NCBI RefSeq assembly: GCF_004353525.1
Contig: NZ_CP085524.1
Span: forward strand, 692,001 to 756,000
Length of the DNA stretch: 64,000 bases
Direction: 5' to 3'
Origin: Zhaonella formicivorans
GTDB taxonomy: Bacteria > Bacillota > DUOV01 > Zhaonellaceae
The notes under the pieces are model-generated. The model searched no databases, had not been told where the DNA came from, and worked only from the letters and a program-made list of their open reading frames with translations. Made by a program: the position numbers and the translations under genes. Of the stretch, positions 24,558-33,284 are shown in pieces (within the stretch, counting starts at the first letter, position 1; each line of letters opens with the position of its first letter).

Positions 24558-25345
24558 AAGAAGTGTGGCAGAGGCTTTCACCGCGGGAAAAAAAATTAAT
24601 TGTGCTATTAGCTGTTGTTGCTTGTTTCACTTTTGCGCTTCGGGTGTTTTGGCTTCATCAACTACCCCATTTCCAAGCACTGCGGTCACGTGTGGAACAA
24701 AAAAGAGCAGAATTGCAAGATTATCAGATGCTGATTAAAAGGTTGCCGGAACTGCTACGCAGTCAGGAACAAGCGGAGAGGGAGCTGCAGGGTTTGCAAG
24801 CCAGATTTGCTTTAGATCTTCAGAGTGGCTCCCCATTGGTACAGCTGGGGGAGAAGGCTAATAAAGTTCAGCTTTTAGGGGTATACCCCCAGGATGTTAT
24901 TGCCAAGGACAATTATTTAATATTGCCTCTAAAGCTAAAAGTTAGCGGACCATATTTGAGCGTTTTGGAATATATGCAAAGCTTGGAGAATATGCCCAGC
25001 GTGGCGGAGGTTGCCTACCCAAACATTTCCGCCGGTGAGGATGAGGGAGTGGTTCAAGCGGACTTCATTTTAAATTTCTATAGCATGAAAAATGTGCAGA
25101 CTGCACAATTAAACGGGCAGTGGCATTTAGGCAGGCTTAACATTTTTAGTCCGGTCGTACAAGAATCTCCTTCCCAGGAGAGTGAACCGCAGCCGGAAGG
25201 TATCCCTGACCAAAACGGGCGTACTTCTAAGGGAGGGGATGTACATGTTGAGCCCGAACAGGAAACTCAGGACGAAAGTAGGACAGAACAAAGGGAAAAA
25301 ACCCCTAAGGGACCAGCCATTGATTACAAATTTCCTGTGCGGTAG
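24554..25345 (+). CDS. pilO: Type IV pilus assembly protein PilO
   Basis: Bitopic partner of PilN, 263 residues: a membrane helix (KKLIVLLAVVACFTFALRVFW), a coiled coil (about 40-90), and the PilO ferredoxin-like domain (LPLKLKVSGPYLSVLEYMQSLENMP). It carries an extra C-terminal tail of about 60 residues rich in Glu, Gln, Ser and Pro that is probably disordered. It ends in TAG; the next gene starts 16 bases later. Confidence 0.88.
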   Translation: MKEVWQRLSPREKKLIVLLAVVACFTFALRVFWLHQLPHFQALRSRVEQKRAELQDYQMLIKRLPELLRSQEQAERELQGLQARFALDLQSGSPLVQLGEKANKVQLLGVYPQDVIAKDNYLILPLKLKVSGPYLSVLEYMQSLENMPSVAEVAYPNISAGEDEGVVQADFILNFYSMKNVQTAQLNGQWHLGRLNIFSPVVQESPSQESEPQPEGIPDQNGRTSKGGDVHVEPEQETQDESRTEQREKTPKGPAIDYKFPVR

Positions 25346-25361
25346 AAAGGGGTAGGAAGTC

Positions 25362-26114
25362 TTGTCTAAACAAAAAATAATTAAGTCTTTAAGGATAATT
25401 TTGCTGGGCTTTTGTTTGCTTGCTTTTTTTACTGCCGGAAGTTTTGCCGCTGCGCGAAAAGTAACCAAGATGATTCCTGTAACCTATCAAAATATAAAAC
25501 TGTTTGTAGACGGTAAACAAATCGCTTTGCCGGAGGAACCTTTTCTCGTTGAAGGTAAAGGCGTGGCAATGGTGCCAATCAGGGTAATCAGTGAAGCGCT
25601 GGGCAAAGAGGTTACCTGGGACGAAGAAACTTCCAGCATCTTTATCGGAAAACCTGCGGACGGGGAATTAAATGAGAAAGTGTCCAGGCCAAAGGCTACT
25701 CCCATAAGTCAGTTAACTGTACTGCGCAATGTAGGCCCTTTTTATGAATTAAAATCCCGCAATCTAATGATAGCCGGCAGGAAATTTGCCGGAGGAGTGG
25801 CCGTGGAACTGGCCGGAGAAAGCCAGGCAGAGGCGGTACTGGAATTAAAAGGTCAATATAGTTCCATGGAGGGTTTCCTGGGGGTCGATGACGAAACCAG
25901 CAATAGTTCCAATGGTTTTAGGGTGACTATCTTCGGTGATGAAATAGAGAAATACACAAGCCACGTTATCAAACCCTCTGATTATCCATATTATGTCAAA
26001 ATTGACGTGCGTGGGGTCAAACGTCTAAAGATTAGGTTAGACAGAGTGGACATCCAGGTGGGGGAATACGATAAAGTAATAGCTGCTTTGGCCGATTTTA
26101 AATTTTTTAAGTAG
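25362..26114 (+). CDS. Secreted copper-amine-oxidase-N / NPCBM domain protein
   Basis: A 250-residue exported protein. A signal peptide (IILLGFCLLAFFTAGSFAAA) precedes a copper amine oxidase N-terminal-type domain (about 40-95: VPIRVISEALGKEVTWDEET) and an NPCBM/NEW2-like carbohydrate-binding domain (about 125-245: YELKSRNLMIAGRKFAGGVAVEL...MEGFLGVDDETSN...VDVRGVKRLKI pattern). It starts at TTG 25362 after AAAGGGG. As the last gene of the pilus operon it may bind cell-wall glycan at the pilus base or act as an adhesin; this is inference from position. Confidence 0.75.
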   Translation: MSKQKIIKSLRIILLGFCLLAFFTAGSFAAARKVTKMIPVTYQNIKLFVDGKQIALPEEPFLVEGKGVAMVPIRVISEALGKEVTWDEETSSIFIGKPADGELNEKVSRPKATPISQLTVLRNVGPFYELKSRNLMIAGRKFAGGVAVELAGESQAEAVLELKGQYSSMEGFLGVDDETSNSSNGFRVTIFGDEIEKYTSHVIKPSDYPYYVKIDVRGVKRLKIRLDRVDIQVGEYDKVIAALADFKFFK

Positions 26115-26127
26115 ACTATTGTGACGC

Positions 26128-26150
26128 GGCCCCTGTTACAGGGGCCTTTT
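26128..26150 (+). terminator. Terminator at the end of the pilus operon
   Basis: GGCCCCTG-TTA-CAGGGGCC, a perfect eight-pair GC-rich stem followed by TTTT. Confidence 0.92.
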
Positions 26151-26249
26151 AATTAGGAGCAATGTGTATTGCTTTCTTCCTGCAGGAATATTTTAACGGC
26201 GCTTGAATAATACTACAAGGAAGCTTAAAGCATTGAAAGAGGTGAATGT

Positions 26250-27635
26250 ATGCTGGAGAAAAAAGATTTAAGTCATGTTTTGGAGATAGCTCTTCAGCGG
26301 GGCGGTGATTTCGCTGAAGTTTATTTGGAACAAAAACAAACCACCGGCATCGCCTGCGAAGCTGATAAGATCGAAAGGGTTGTCTCAGGTAGTGACGTGG
26401 GTGCCGGCATCCGGGTGATCAGCGGAGAAAACACCTTGTACGCTTTTACTAATGATATCAGCAAGGAAGGACTGACTAAAGCTGCAGACATTGTATCGAG
26501 GGCCGTACAAGGGGCTCAAAAGGACATCACTTTGGATTTGCAAATCGTCAAGCCGGAGCTGGATTTTCCCGTCGTAAAAAGGCCGGAAGCTGTACATATC
26601 GATGATAAGGTTGCGGTTGTCCAGAAGGCCAATAAAGTTGCCCGGGCTGTGGATGATAAAATCAAGCAGGTAACGGTAAGCTACGGAGATGTGGTACAAA
26701 AAGTGACTATAGCCAATTCTCTGGGTAACTTTGTAGAAGATGAACGGGTGAGAACCAGGTTGGTGGTGAACGCCGTGGCGGCAGAGGGCGGCGTAATCCA
26801 AACAGGTTATGAAGCTATCGGCGGTTTCGCCGGGTTTGAGTATTTCGAAGAAAACACTCCTGAAGATCTGGCCAATCAGGCCGCCAAGCGGGCAGTATTG
26901 ATGCTCCAGGCCAAACCTGCACCGGCAGGTAAGATGCCTGTAGTTATGGCCGGTGAAGCGGGTGGAACTATGGTACACGAAGCCTGCGGTCATGGCTTAG
27001 AGGCTGATCTGGTGCAAAAGAAACTTTCAGTTTATGCCGGAAAGAAAGGCAAGCAGGTTGCCTCCGAACTGGTCACTGTTGTAGATGATGCCACTATCCC
27101 GGGTAAATACGGCTCCTTCCGGTTTGATGATGAAGGTAACCCCGGTGAAAAAACAGTTCTAATCGAAAATGGCATCCTCAAGGAATACATGTATGATTAC
27201 CTTACCGCCCGAAAAGAGGGGCGTAAATCGACAGGAAACGGTCGGAGGGAATCCTACCAGGATAGGCCCATACCCCGAATGACCAACACATTAATCGCTC
27301 CCGGGAAGACTGATGCCGAGGAAATAATCCGCGAGACCCAAAAAGGCTTGTTTGTGAAAAAAATGGGTGGAGGCCAGGTTAATACTACTACCGGAGATTT
27401 TGTTTTCGACGTTACGGAAGGCTATTTAATTGAAGACGGCAAAATTACCGTTCCTGTAAGGGGGGCAACTTTAACCGGCAATGGCCCTGCAGTTTTAAAA
27501 ATAGTCGATGCGGTAGGCCGGGATTTAGGTTTTGCCATCGGCACGTGTGGCAAGGACGGGCAAGGAGTCCCGGTTTCTGATGCACAACCAACACTTAGAA
27601 TTCCGGAACTAATTGTAGGCGGAATATTGGATTAG
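26250..27635 (+). CDS. tldD: TldD metalloprotease subunit
   Basis: Catalytic half of the TldD/TldE zinc protease, which clears or matures unstructured and modified peptides in the cytoplasm. The zinc motif HExxxH is H243-EACGH, followed by GLEADLVQKK. 461 residues with the usual GNGRRESYQDRPIPRM segment. ATG 26250 follows AGAGGTGAA. tldE comes 11 bases later. No RiPP precursor or modification enzyme lies nearby. Confidence 0.93.
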   Translation: MLEKKDLSHVLEIALQRGGDFAEVYLEQKQTTGIACEADKIERVVSGSDVGAGIRVISGENTLYAFTNDISKEGLTKAADIVSRAVQGAQKDITLDLQIVKPELDFPVVKRPEAVHIDDKVAVVQKANKVARAVDDKIKQVTVSYGDVVQKVTIANSLGNFVEDERVRTRLVVNAVAAEGGVIQTGYEAIGGFAGFEYFEENTPEDLANQAAKRAVLMLQAKPAPAGKMPVVMAGEAGGTMVHEACGHGLEADLVQKKLSVYAGKKGKQVASELVTVVDDATIPGKYGSFRFDDEGNPGEKTVLIENGILKEYMYDYLTARKEGRKSTGNGRRESYQDRPIPRMTNTLIAPGKTDAEEIIRETQKGLFVKKMGGGQVNTTTGDFVFDVTEGYLIEDGKITVPVRGATLTGNGPAVLKIVDAVGRDLGFAIGTCGKDGQGVPVSDAQPTLRIPELIVGGILD

Positions 27636-27646
27636 GGGGGCAAGTC

Positions 27647-28990
27647 ATGGCACGTGAATATGAACAAAAAGCCCAACTGGCTGTGGAAAAGGCTCAGCAA
27701 CTGGGTGCATCCATGTCTGAGGCTTATATCGCCACCGGTAAAGAGTTGAGTATAGAAATCAGCAATCAACAGGTTGAAGCGCTGAAAATGGCTGATGAAC
27801 ACGGTTTGGGCATGCGGGTGATTGTAGACGGGAGGATGGGGTTTGCCTACAGCAGCGATTTAAGCGACCGGGCTATTGAGCAAACTGTGAGGCAGGCTCT
27901 TGCCAATGCGGAAAAATCCCATGCCGATGAGCACAATGTTTTGCCTAAACCCAGTTCACAATACCCGGAACTGAAGTTATTAGACGAACAAATAGCAAAA
28001 ACAGCTATTGAAGATAAAATTGCCTTGGCCAAAGAGATAGAATTGCAAGCAAGATCCTACGATCCCAGGGTGAAGATTACCGAGAGCTGTACTTATCAGG
28101 ATGCAGAGTATACTGTTACGCTCTTTAATTCTTACGGTATAACAAAAACTTATCAGGGAGCGTACTGTGGCGCCTATGCTTATGTTGTAGCGGAAGAAAA
28201 CGGGGATAATCAGACGGGGTTTGGTTTGACTTTTAGTTTGCGCTATAAAGATCTTGATCCGGCCAAGGTAGGCAAGGAAGCAGCCCAAAAGGCTGTCCGG
28301 ATGCTCGGGGCCAAAGAAATAGGCACTCAGAAAGCGTCAGTAGTGCTGGACCCCTACGTTGCCACTAATTTTCTCGGGGTGCTTGCGCCCGCCCTGTCGG
28401 CCGAAGCAGTCCAAAAGGGCAAGTCGGTATTTGCCGGTAAAATAGGTGAAAAAGTTTCTTCAGATGTAATTACGATCATCGATGACGGCGCTTTAGAAGG
28501 TGCAATCATGTCTTCACCTTTTGACGGCGAAGGTGTGGCTACGAGGCAGACTACTTTGATTGCTAATGGGGTCTTACAAGGATACCTGCATAACACCTAC
28601 ACTGCCAGGAAAGAAGGAGTTGAATCCACAGGTAACGGCATCCGGGGTACATTCAAGAGTACACCGGAAGTGGGAACCACTAATTTCTATATTAAGCCCG
28701 GCCAGGTAACGCAGGAACAGCTGTTGAAGGACATCTCCAAAGGTTTATACGTCACTGAAGTGATGGGAATGCATACTGCCAACCCCATTTCCGGAGATTT
28801 TTCTGTAGGAGCTGCTGGGATCTGGATTGAAAACGGAGAACTCACCACGCCTGTACGGGGGGTCGCGATTGCCGGAAATATCATTGACTTCCTGGAAGCA
28901 ATAGATCTAGTCGCCAATGATTTGACTTTTTTTGTGGGACGTGGCGCGCCCACTGTGCGGATTGCCAGGATGACCATCAGCGGAAATTAA
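27647..28990 (+). CDS. tldE: TldE/PmbA protease partner subunit
   Basis: Non-catalytic partner that pairs with TldD to form the peptide-binding barrel. It shares the fold but lacks HExxxH; conserved PmbA segments are VLDPYVATNFLGVLAPALSAEAVQKG and LHNTYTARKEGVESTGNG. 447 residues. It is co-transcribed with tldD. Confidence 0.92.
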   Translation: MAREYEQKAQLAVEKAQQLGASMSEAYIATGKELSIEISNQQVEALKMADEHGLGMRVIVDGRMGFAYSSDLSDRAIEQTVRQALANAEKSHADEHNVLPKPSSQYPELKLLDEQIAKTAIEDKIALAKEIELQARSYDPRVKITESCTYQDAEYTVTLFNSYGITKTYQGAYCGAYAYVVAEENGDNQTGFGLTFSLRYKDLDPAKVGKEAAQKAVRMLGAKEIGTQKASVVLDPYVATNFLGVLAPALSAEAVQKGKSVFAGKIGEKVSSDVITIIDDGALEGAIMSSPFDGEGVATRQTTLIANGVLQGYLHNTYTARKEGVESTGNGIRGTFKSTPEVGTTNFYIKPGQVTQEQLLKDISKGLYVTEVMGMHTANPISGDFSVGAAGIWIENGELTTPVRGVAIAGNIIDFLEAIDLVANDLTFFVGRGAPTVRIARMTISGN

Positions 28991-29071
28991 CTTAATCTTA
29001 AAAGCTCTATCCAAGTAAAAAAAAGTATGGTAAAATTCTACCAGGTGTGTTTAAAAGGGTGATAATTACTG

Positions 29072-29524
29072 GTGAAATTTCTGATAATTAATGGCCCCAA
29101 CTTAAATATGCTGGGCAAACGAGAACCGGGGATTTACGGCAGTCAAAGCCTGTCCGAACTGGAAGCTGAGCTTAAAAAATATGGACAGCAGCACCAGGTA
29201 GAACTGGATTTTCTTCAGTCGAACCATGAAGGTGTTATTATAGAAGCATTACACCAAGCTGAGGGCAGGTATAACTGTATAATTTTAAACGCAGGAGCTT
29301 TTACTCATTACAGTTTTGCCATCAGGGATGCCATCAGCGCGATACGTGTTCCTGTGATCGAAGTCCACTTATCCAACATTTATGCCCGGGAAGAGTTTAG
29401 GCATAAGTCGGTGTTAGCGCCGGTGACTGCAGGCCAAATTAGCGGTTTTGGTACGCTAAGCTATATTCTTGCCATTCAAGGAGCTATTGCAATGAGCCGG
29501 GGAGGGAATAGCAATGGGGGTTAA
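29072..29524 (+). CDS. aroQ: Type II 3-dehydroquinate dehydratase
   Basis: Dehydrates 3-dehydroquinate to 3-dehydroshikimate, supplying AroE. Signatures are INGPNLNMLGKREPGIYG with the catalytic Tyr, INAGAFTHYSFA-type substrate loop (LNAGAFTHYS) and EVHLSNIYAREEFRHKS with the catalytic His. 150 residues, dodecameric family. The start is GTG 29072. It overlaps the next gene by 11 bases. Confidence 0.95.
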   Translation: MKFLIINGPNLNMLGKREPGIYGSQSLSELEAELKKYGQQHQVELDFLQSNHEGVIIEALHQAEGRYNCIILNAGAFTHYSFAIRDAISAIRVPVIEVHLSNIYAREEFRHKSVLAPVTAGQISGFGTLSYILAIQGAIAMSRGGNSNGG

Positions 29525-30584
29525 GCGGCTTCACAGCCTGCGGCAGAAACTGAGGGAAGTGCGTCTTCCCGCCCTGCTCGTTGCTAGACCGGAAAATCGC
29601 AGATATATTAGCGGCTTCACGGGGAGCTCCGGTTTTGCCTTGCTTACCACCGGTAAAAGCTATCTGCTCACTGATTTCAGGTATGTGGAACAGGCAGAGG
29701 AGCAGGCTTCCGATTTCCAGGTGGTGGATTATGGTGCGGATTTGGGCGCAGCAATTAAAAATATACTGCAGGAAGAACAAGCTGAAGAGCTGGGTTTTGA
29801 AGAAGATTTTCTAACATATAAGCAGTATAAAACCCTTGAAGACAAATTGCAACCGGTGGCATTAAAGCCTGCCGGAGGATTGGTTGAACAATTACGCCTG
29901 CAAAAGGATAAAGGGGAATTGGACCTGCTGAGAAAGGCAGCGAAAATAGCAGATGCCGGTTTTCAGCATCTTCTCAAGTTGCTTAAGCCCGGTCTGAAAG
30001 AAGTGGAAGTAGCACTGGAACTTGAATATTTTATGCGCCAACAAGGCGCTTCCGGACCAGCTTTCGAAACGATTGTCGCCTCGGGTGTGCGCTCTTCTTT
30101 ACCCCACGGCGTAGCTTCACAGAAAACCCTGGAAAAAGGTGATTTGGTAGTGTTGGATTTCGGCGCTGTTTATCAAGGGTATCACTCGGATATGACGCGG
30201 ACGGTAGTGCTAGGCAAAGCCAGTGACGAACAGCGGCGAATATATTCTCTTGTGCTGGAGGCGCAATTAAAGGCCCTGGATATTGTCAAATCAGGCTTAA
30301 AGTGCAGTGAGCTGGATGATGCGGCCAGGAGTTATCTGGCTGAACAATGTTTTGACAAGCAGTTTGGGCACAGTTTAGGGCACGGGGTGGGTTTAGCCAT
30401 CCATGAAGAACCGCGGGTTGCGGCCAATTCGACCGTAGTGTTGGCACCCGGGATGGCCATAACCATTGAACCTGGAATTTATATTCCGGGGTTTGGCGGA
30501 GTACGGATTGAGGATTTAGTTGTTGTAACAGAAGCAGGCTGTGAAAGTTTAACCCATTCCAGCAAAGAATTAATAGAGTTGTAA
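29514..30584 (+). CDS. M24 family Xaa-Pro aminopeptidase/dipeptidase
   Basis: Pita-bread metallopeptidase removing residues next to proline. Di-metal ligands are in [16 protein letters not shown] (two Asp), [15 protein letters not shown] (His), ITIEPGIYI (Glu) and GGVRIED (Glu). The creatinase-like N-terminal domain occupies residues 1-125. 356 residues. The order aroQ-M24 peptidase-efp is common in Clostridia and Bacillus. Confidence 0.92.
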   Translation: MGVKRLHSLRQKLREVRLPALLVARPENRRYISGFTGSSGFALLTTGKSYLLTDFRYVEQAEEQASDFQVVDYGADLGAAIKNILQEEQAEELGFEEDFLTYKQYKTLEDKLQPVALKPAGGLVEQLRLQKDKGELDLLRKAAKIADAGFQHLLKLLKPGLKEVEVALELEYFMRQQGASGPAFETIVASGVRSSLPHGVASQKTLEKGDLVVLDFGAVYQGYHSDMTRTVVLGKASDEQRRIYSLVLEAQLKALDIVKSGLKCSELDDAARSYLAEQCFDKQFGHSLGHGVGLAIHEEPRVAANSTVVLAPGMAITIEPGIYIPGFGGVRIEDLVVVTEAGCESLTHSSKELIEL

Positions 30585-30628
30585 TAACAAACTCTAGAGA
30601 TAAAGCATCAAATGCAGGAGGTATACCC

Positions 30629-31186
30629 ATGATATCCACAAATGATTTTCGTACAGGTCTGACCATTGAACTTGAAGGGGATGTTTACACTGTTGTTGAA
30701 TTTCAACATGTAAAGCCCGGTAAAGGTTCAGCCTTTGTAAGAACAAAATTAAAGAACCGCCGGACCGGGGCCGTTGTAGAGCGGACATTCCGGGCAGGTG
30801 AAAAAGTTCCCAGAGCCCATATTGAGAAGCGGCAAATGCAGTATCTCTACCATGAAGGCGACCAATATACTTTTATGGATACAGAAAACTATGAGCAAAT
30901 CATTTTAAATAAAGATCAATTGGATGAGGCCATTAAATACCTAAAGGACAATATGACTCTGGATATTATGTTTTATCAGGGTCAGCCCATGGGAGTGGAA
31001 CTTCCTAACACGGTTATTTTAACTGTAGTGGAAACAGAGCCAGGAGTACGGGGAGATACGGCAACCGGGGCAACTAAACCGGCCACCCTGGAAACAGGAG
31101 CCGTAGTACAAGTTCCGCTGTTTGTGAACGTGGGGGATGCCCTGATTATTGATACCCGCTCAGGGCAGTATGTACAGAGGGCATAG
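30629..31186 (+). CDS. efp: Elongation factor P
   Basis: tRNA-shaped translation factor that relieves ribosome stalling at polyproline. Three beta-barrel domains in 185 residues; the tip loop [15 protein letters not shown] carries the Lys/Arg position that is modified in some bacteria. ATG 30629 follows GCAGGAGG. It ends in TAG; its terminator is at 31297-31343. Confidence 0.96.
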   Translation: MISTNDFRTGLTIELEGDVYTVVEFQHVKPGKGSAFVRTKLKNRRTGAVVERTFRAGEKVPRAHIEKRQMQYLYHEGDQYTFMDTENYEQIILNKDQLDEAIKYLKDNMTLDIMFYQGQPMGVELPNTVILTVVETEPGVRGDTATGATKPATLETGAVVQVPLFVNVGDALIIDTRSGQYVQRA

Positions 31187-31253
31187 CGTACTTGAATCAA
31201 GACAGTGGGAGCGACAGGACGTTCTTGGCGAAGTTATCCCGGGCAGCGGACAC

Positions 31254-31377
31254 AAGGGTTAACATTTTCGAGACAGCAAATAAGGTTTCCACTAAGTTGG
31301 CTTTTGCCGGCTTTTATTGCCGGTTAAAAGCCAATTTTATTTTCACTAAATGGGCCGAAAATGTTTAGAACACCCTT
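31254..31377. repeat. Nested inverted repeat enclosing the efp terminator
   Basis: AAGGGTT and ACATTTTCG (31254-31270) face CGAAAATGT and CACCCTT (31356-31377), with the efp terminator hairpin in the middle. The structure lies just outside the insertion sequence. It may be one long RNA fold; no known family is recognised. Confidence 0.5.
31297..31343 (+). terminator. Terminator of efp
   Basis: TTGGCTTTT-GCCGGC pairs with GCCGGT-T-AAAAGCCAA around TTTTATT and is followed by TTTTATTTT. Confidence 0.88.
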
Positions 31378-31463
31378 GGAAAGGGAAATACTACTGCAGT
31401 AAATTAAACAAGCAAATCGATAGTGTTAACTAACTTATGAAAAATGCAGTTTAAGGAGTATAT

Positions 31464-31523
31464 GGGACAGACTAAACCCAAAATGTCACCTGAAAAACGA
31501 GATAGCCCAGAAGAACAGTAAAA
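31464..31523 (+). pseudogene. Short ORF apparently cut by the insertion sequence
   Basis: An ATG after AAGGAGTAT opens a frame (MGQTKPKMSPEKRDSPEEQ) whose last codons CAG-TAA fall inside the left terminal repeat of the IS. It is strongly hydrophilic and has a good Shine-Dalgarno. It may be the remnant of a small gene following efp; the sequence on the far side of the IS continues for only a few codons in any frame. Confidence 0.3.
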
Positions 31524-31530
31524 CAAAACA

Positions 31531-31654
31531 CCTCCAACCTCTATGAAGAGCATAACAATGCGGATTCAAAGCCTGTCAAGAGGTCATTGCCTTCGAAGAA
31601 AGGCATTTGACAGTCTTTGAACCGCATGTTTAAGGGCAGATAAGAGGTTGAAGG
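31531..31654 (-). repeat. About 125-nt subterminal hairpin at the left end of the IS
   Basis: CCTCCAACCTCTAT (31531-31544) faces ATAAGAGGTTGAAGG (31640-31654). ATGCGGATTCAAAG (31558-31571) faces CTTTGAACCGCAT (31615-31627). The inner part TGTCAA...ATTGCCTT / AAAGGCAT..TTGACA closes a long hairpin. It lies in the 3' UTR of the transposase. Confidence 0.7.
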
Positions 31655-31676
31655 ATTAAGGGTGCTACCGCCTGTT

Positions 31677-32483
31677 CTATGGTGTTTGCTGTGACAGGAT
31701 AAGCTGCTGTGATAATTCAATAAGCTTCTGCCATTTAGCAGGCATGTTTGGGATAGACTCAAGTTCCGGAATAGAGTTTAGTGGCTGCCAGTAAGTATAG
31801 GAGTGTGGGCGCAGGAAGTTGTAATAGGCTACAAAAAGTGACACATGGGTATTTGAGCCTTCCCCACTACCATAGCCGTTTGTCACCTGATAGGAGAATT
31901 TAAAGGTCCTGTTAAGGCGTTCAATAATTTGCTTAAGCCAGCGATATTCTTCCGAAACAGGATCATCATTGGTGAGTCCGAATACCTGCGTAAGGTTAAA
32001 ATCCATGTCTTTAAGCATGAACTGCTGCTGTGCAAGCTTGTAGGCAGAGTAGCCATCAGCAACAAACTTTAGGGCTTGAGCGGGGAAATCTTTAAACTTA
32101 GCAAAAGCCATACGCATAGCCAGGATACAAGGACCTACATCCCTTGTATCAGATACACAATAGCCCAAGATAGATTTTTTGAGTGCATCCATAATAAACC
32201 AGACATAATGCTTGATGCCTCTGACCTTAACGTAGGTTTCATCAGCAGCCAGGTAGTTTGTGGGTTTGTAATCAAAATTATCAACGTAAGGTTTAACCAA
32301 AGCGGCAGCAGTTTTGGCATATTTACTGACCATAACATGAGAGATTTTAACGCCGTGGATCTCCCAAAGGGCCCTGGAAGTAGCCCGTGTGGACAGCCCA
32401 AGGTTTACAAGATAGGTCAGGCAAAGACCAAGAATGTGAGGAGAAAAGTGACGAAAAGTAAAATTGACTGATCCTTTAGGCAT
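31677..32483 (-). CDS. Transposase, catalytic DDE part (ORF B)
   Basis: A 268-residue segment with the DDE integrase core. The first Asp is in LAADETYVKVRG, the second in FVADGYSAYK and the Glu in KQIIERLNRTFK, a layout like IS6/IS240. An N-terminal helix-turn-helix-like region (LSTRATSRALWEIHGVKISHVMVSKY) precedes it. In the -1 frame the reading continues upstream past the ATG into ORF A, so it is probably made as a fusion by frameshifting near 32501-32507 rather than from its own start; there is no good RBS before the ATG. Confidence 0.82.
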   Translation of the reverse strand: MPKGSVNFTFRHFSPHILGLCLTYLVNLGLSTRATSRALWEIHGVKISHVMVSKYAKTAAALVKPYVDNFDYKPTNYLAADETYVKVRGIKHYVWFIMDALKKSILGYCVSDTRDVGPCILAMRMAFAKFKDFPAQALKFVADGYSAYKLAQQQFMLKDMDFNLTQVFGLTNDDPVSEEYRWLKQIIERLNRTFKFSYQVTNGYGSGEGSNTHVSLFVAYYNFLRPHSYTYWQPLNSIPELESIPNMPAKWQKLIELSQQLILSQQTP

Positions 32484-32488
32484 ACTGT

Positions 32489-33112
32489 TTAAATCGACCT
32501 TAAAAAGTCGACAGTGAACTCGCGGTAGATGTAGTGTAGCTTAAATTTATGCTTATCTTTCTTGTATTCTTCCAGGTCTTCCGGAGAAAGGTTTTTAAGG
32601 GACTGAAGATAAAAAGGACATTTCTTGTTCGTACACTTGTGGATATTAAATTGCTTGCGCTCCTTCTTTTTCTCAAGGATTCTGCCACAATAAGGGCAAG
32701 TAAGTGCACCGATTTTAAAGTCCTTCTTATCTTTGTTGAACCTTAGCCCGCAGACTTTGCATAAAAGCTGACCACGGCCTCCTGTATTGTCGTAGAGGTA
32801 TGTATGAGGGAAGGCCCACCGGTGGCAAACAACATCGGGAGAAACAGGGTTTTTCCCACGGGACTTAACAGGTTTAAGCTCTTTACCATGCTTAGACTTG
32901 TAATCGTTAAGCAGCTGCTTGTAGTCAAGTTTTTCAGGCTGTTTAATAATGGGGAGCCTGTCCACAGTAAGCTTACGATACTTCGGGCTGGTGATATCCT
33001 GTTTAGGAGTTTTTAAGGGAATATTTTTAACGATAAACAAAAGTAACTGGCGAATTTGTTTAAGTAAAAATTGATTGTATAGTATCAAAAATGGTATAAT
33101 TGAGTTCAACAA
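32489..33112 (-). CDS. Transposase, zinc-ribbon N-terminal part (ORF A)
   Basis: About 207 residues with two CxxC pairs forming a zinc ribbon (CKVCG...CPYCG) and a third C..C pair (CTNKKC), typical of the DNA-binding head of a transposase. The start is taken at TTG 33112, after AAAGGAGAG on the minus strand, rather than the TTG further upstream at 33154. The frame ends FTVDFLRSI-stop. At TTT-TTA (minus strand, 32501-32507, CTTTTTA) a -1 slip would read on as FKVDLNSMPKG into ORF B. Confidence 0.8.
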   Translation of the reverse strand: MLNSIIPFLILYNQFLLKQIRQLLLFIVKNIPLKTPKQDITSPKYRKLTVDRLPIIKQPEKLDYKQLLNDYKSKHGKELKPVKSRGKNPVSPDVVCHRWAFPHTYLYDNTGGRGQLLCKVCGLRFNKDKKDFKIGALTCPYCGRILEKKKERKQFNIHKCTNKKCPFYLQSLKNLSPEDLEEYKKDKHKFKLHYIYREFTVDFLRSI

Positions 33113-33162
33113 TAACACTCTCCTTTTGGTGGATTGTTGTTTTGAACGACTCAATTATACCA
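33092..33162. repeat. Inverted repeat around the transposase promoter/start
   Basis: TGGTATAATTGAGT (33092-33105) and ACTCAATTATACCA (33149-33162) are exact inverse copies, with CAACAAT / ATTGTTG nested inside. Each arm contains a TATAAT hexamer, one per strand; the 5' leader of the transposase mRNA would fold on itself and include the Shine-Dalgarno in the loop. Confidence 0.7.
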
Positions 33163-33284
33163 AAAACGGGGGTGTTATTGTTTTTTATTGTAAAAAAACT
33201 TGAAACCCCCGATATATAAGACTTTAGAATCTATTTTGGTGTAAATTAATTAACACTACGAGCAAATCAGAGGGGGTTAAGGAA

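Larger units (their letters stand above)
31515..33191 (-). mobile_element. Insertion sequence, about 1.68 kb, IS6/IS240-like DDE transposase
   Basis: Two minus-strand ORFs are bounded by imperfect terminal repeats. Left, + strand: ACAGTAAAACAAAACACCTCC (31515-31535). Right, - strand: ACAATAAAAAACAATAACACC and onward (33191 inward). They align with small gaps as ACARTAAAA..CAA.AACACCYCC. Long palindromes lie just inside each end. No clear target duplication could be identified. The exact family needs a database comparison. Confidence 0.75.

Noticed and set aside
26385-26993. 202-codon minus-strand ORF opposite tldD
   Set aside because: Shadow of the strongly coding tldD frame; His/Tyr-rich composition and no RBS.
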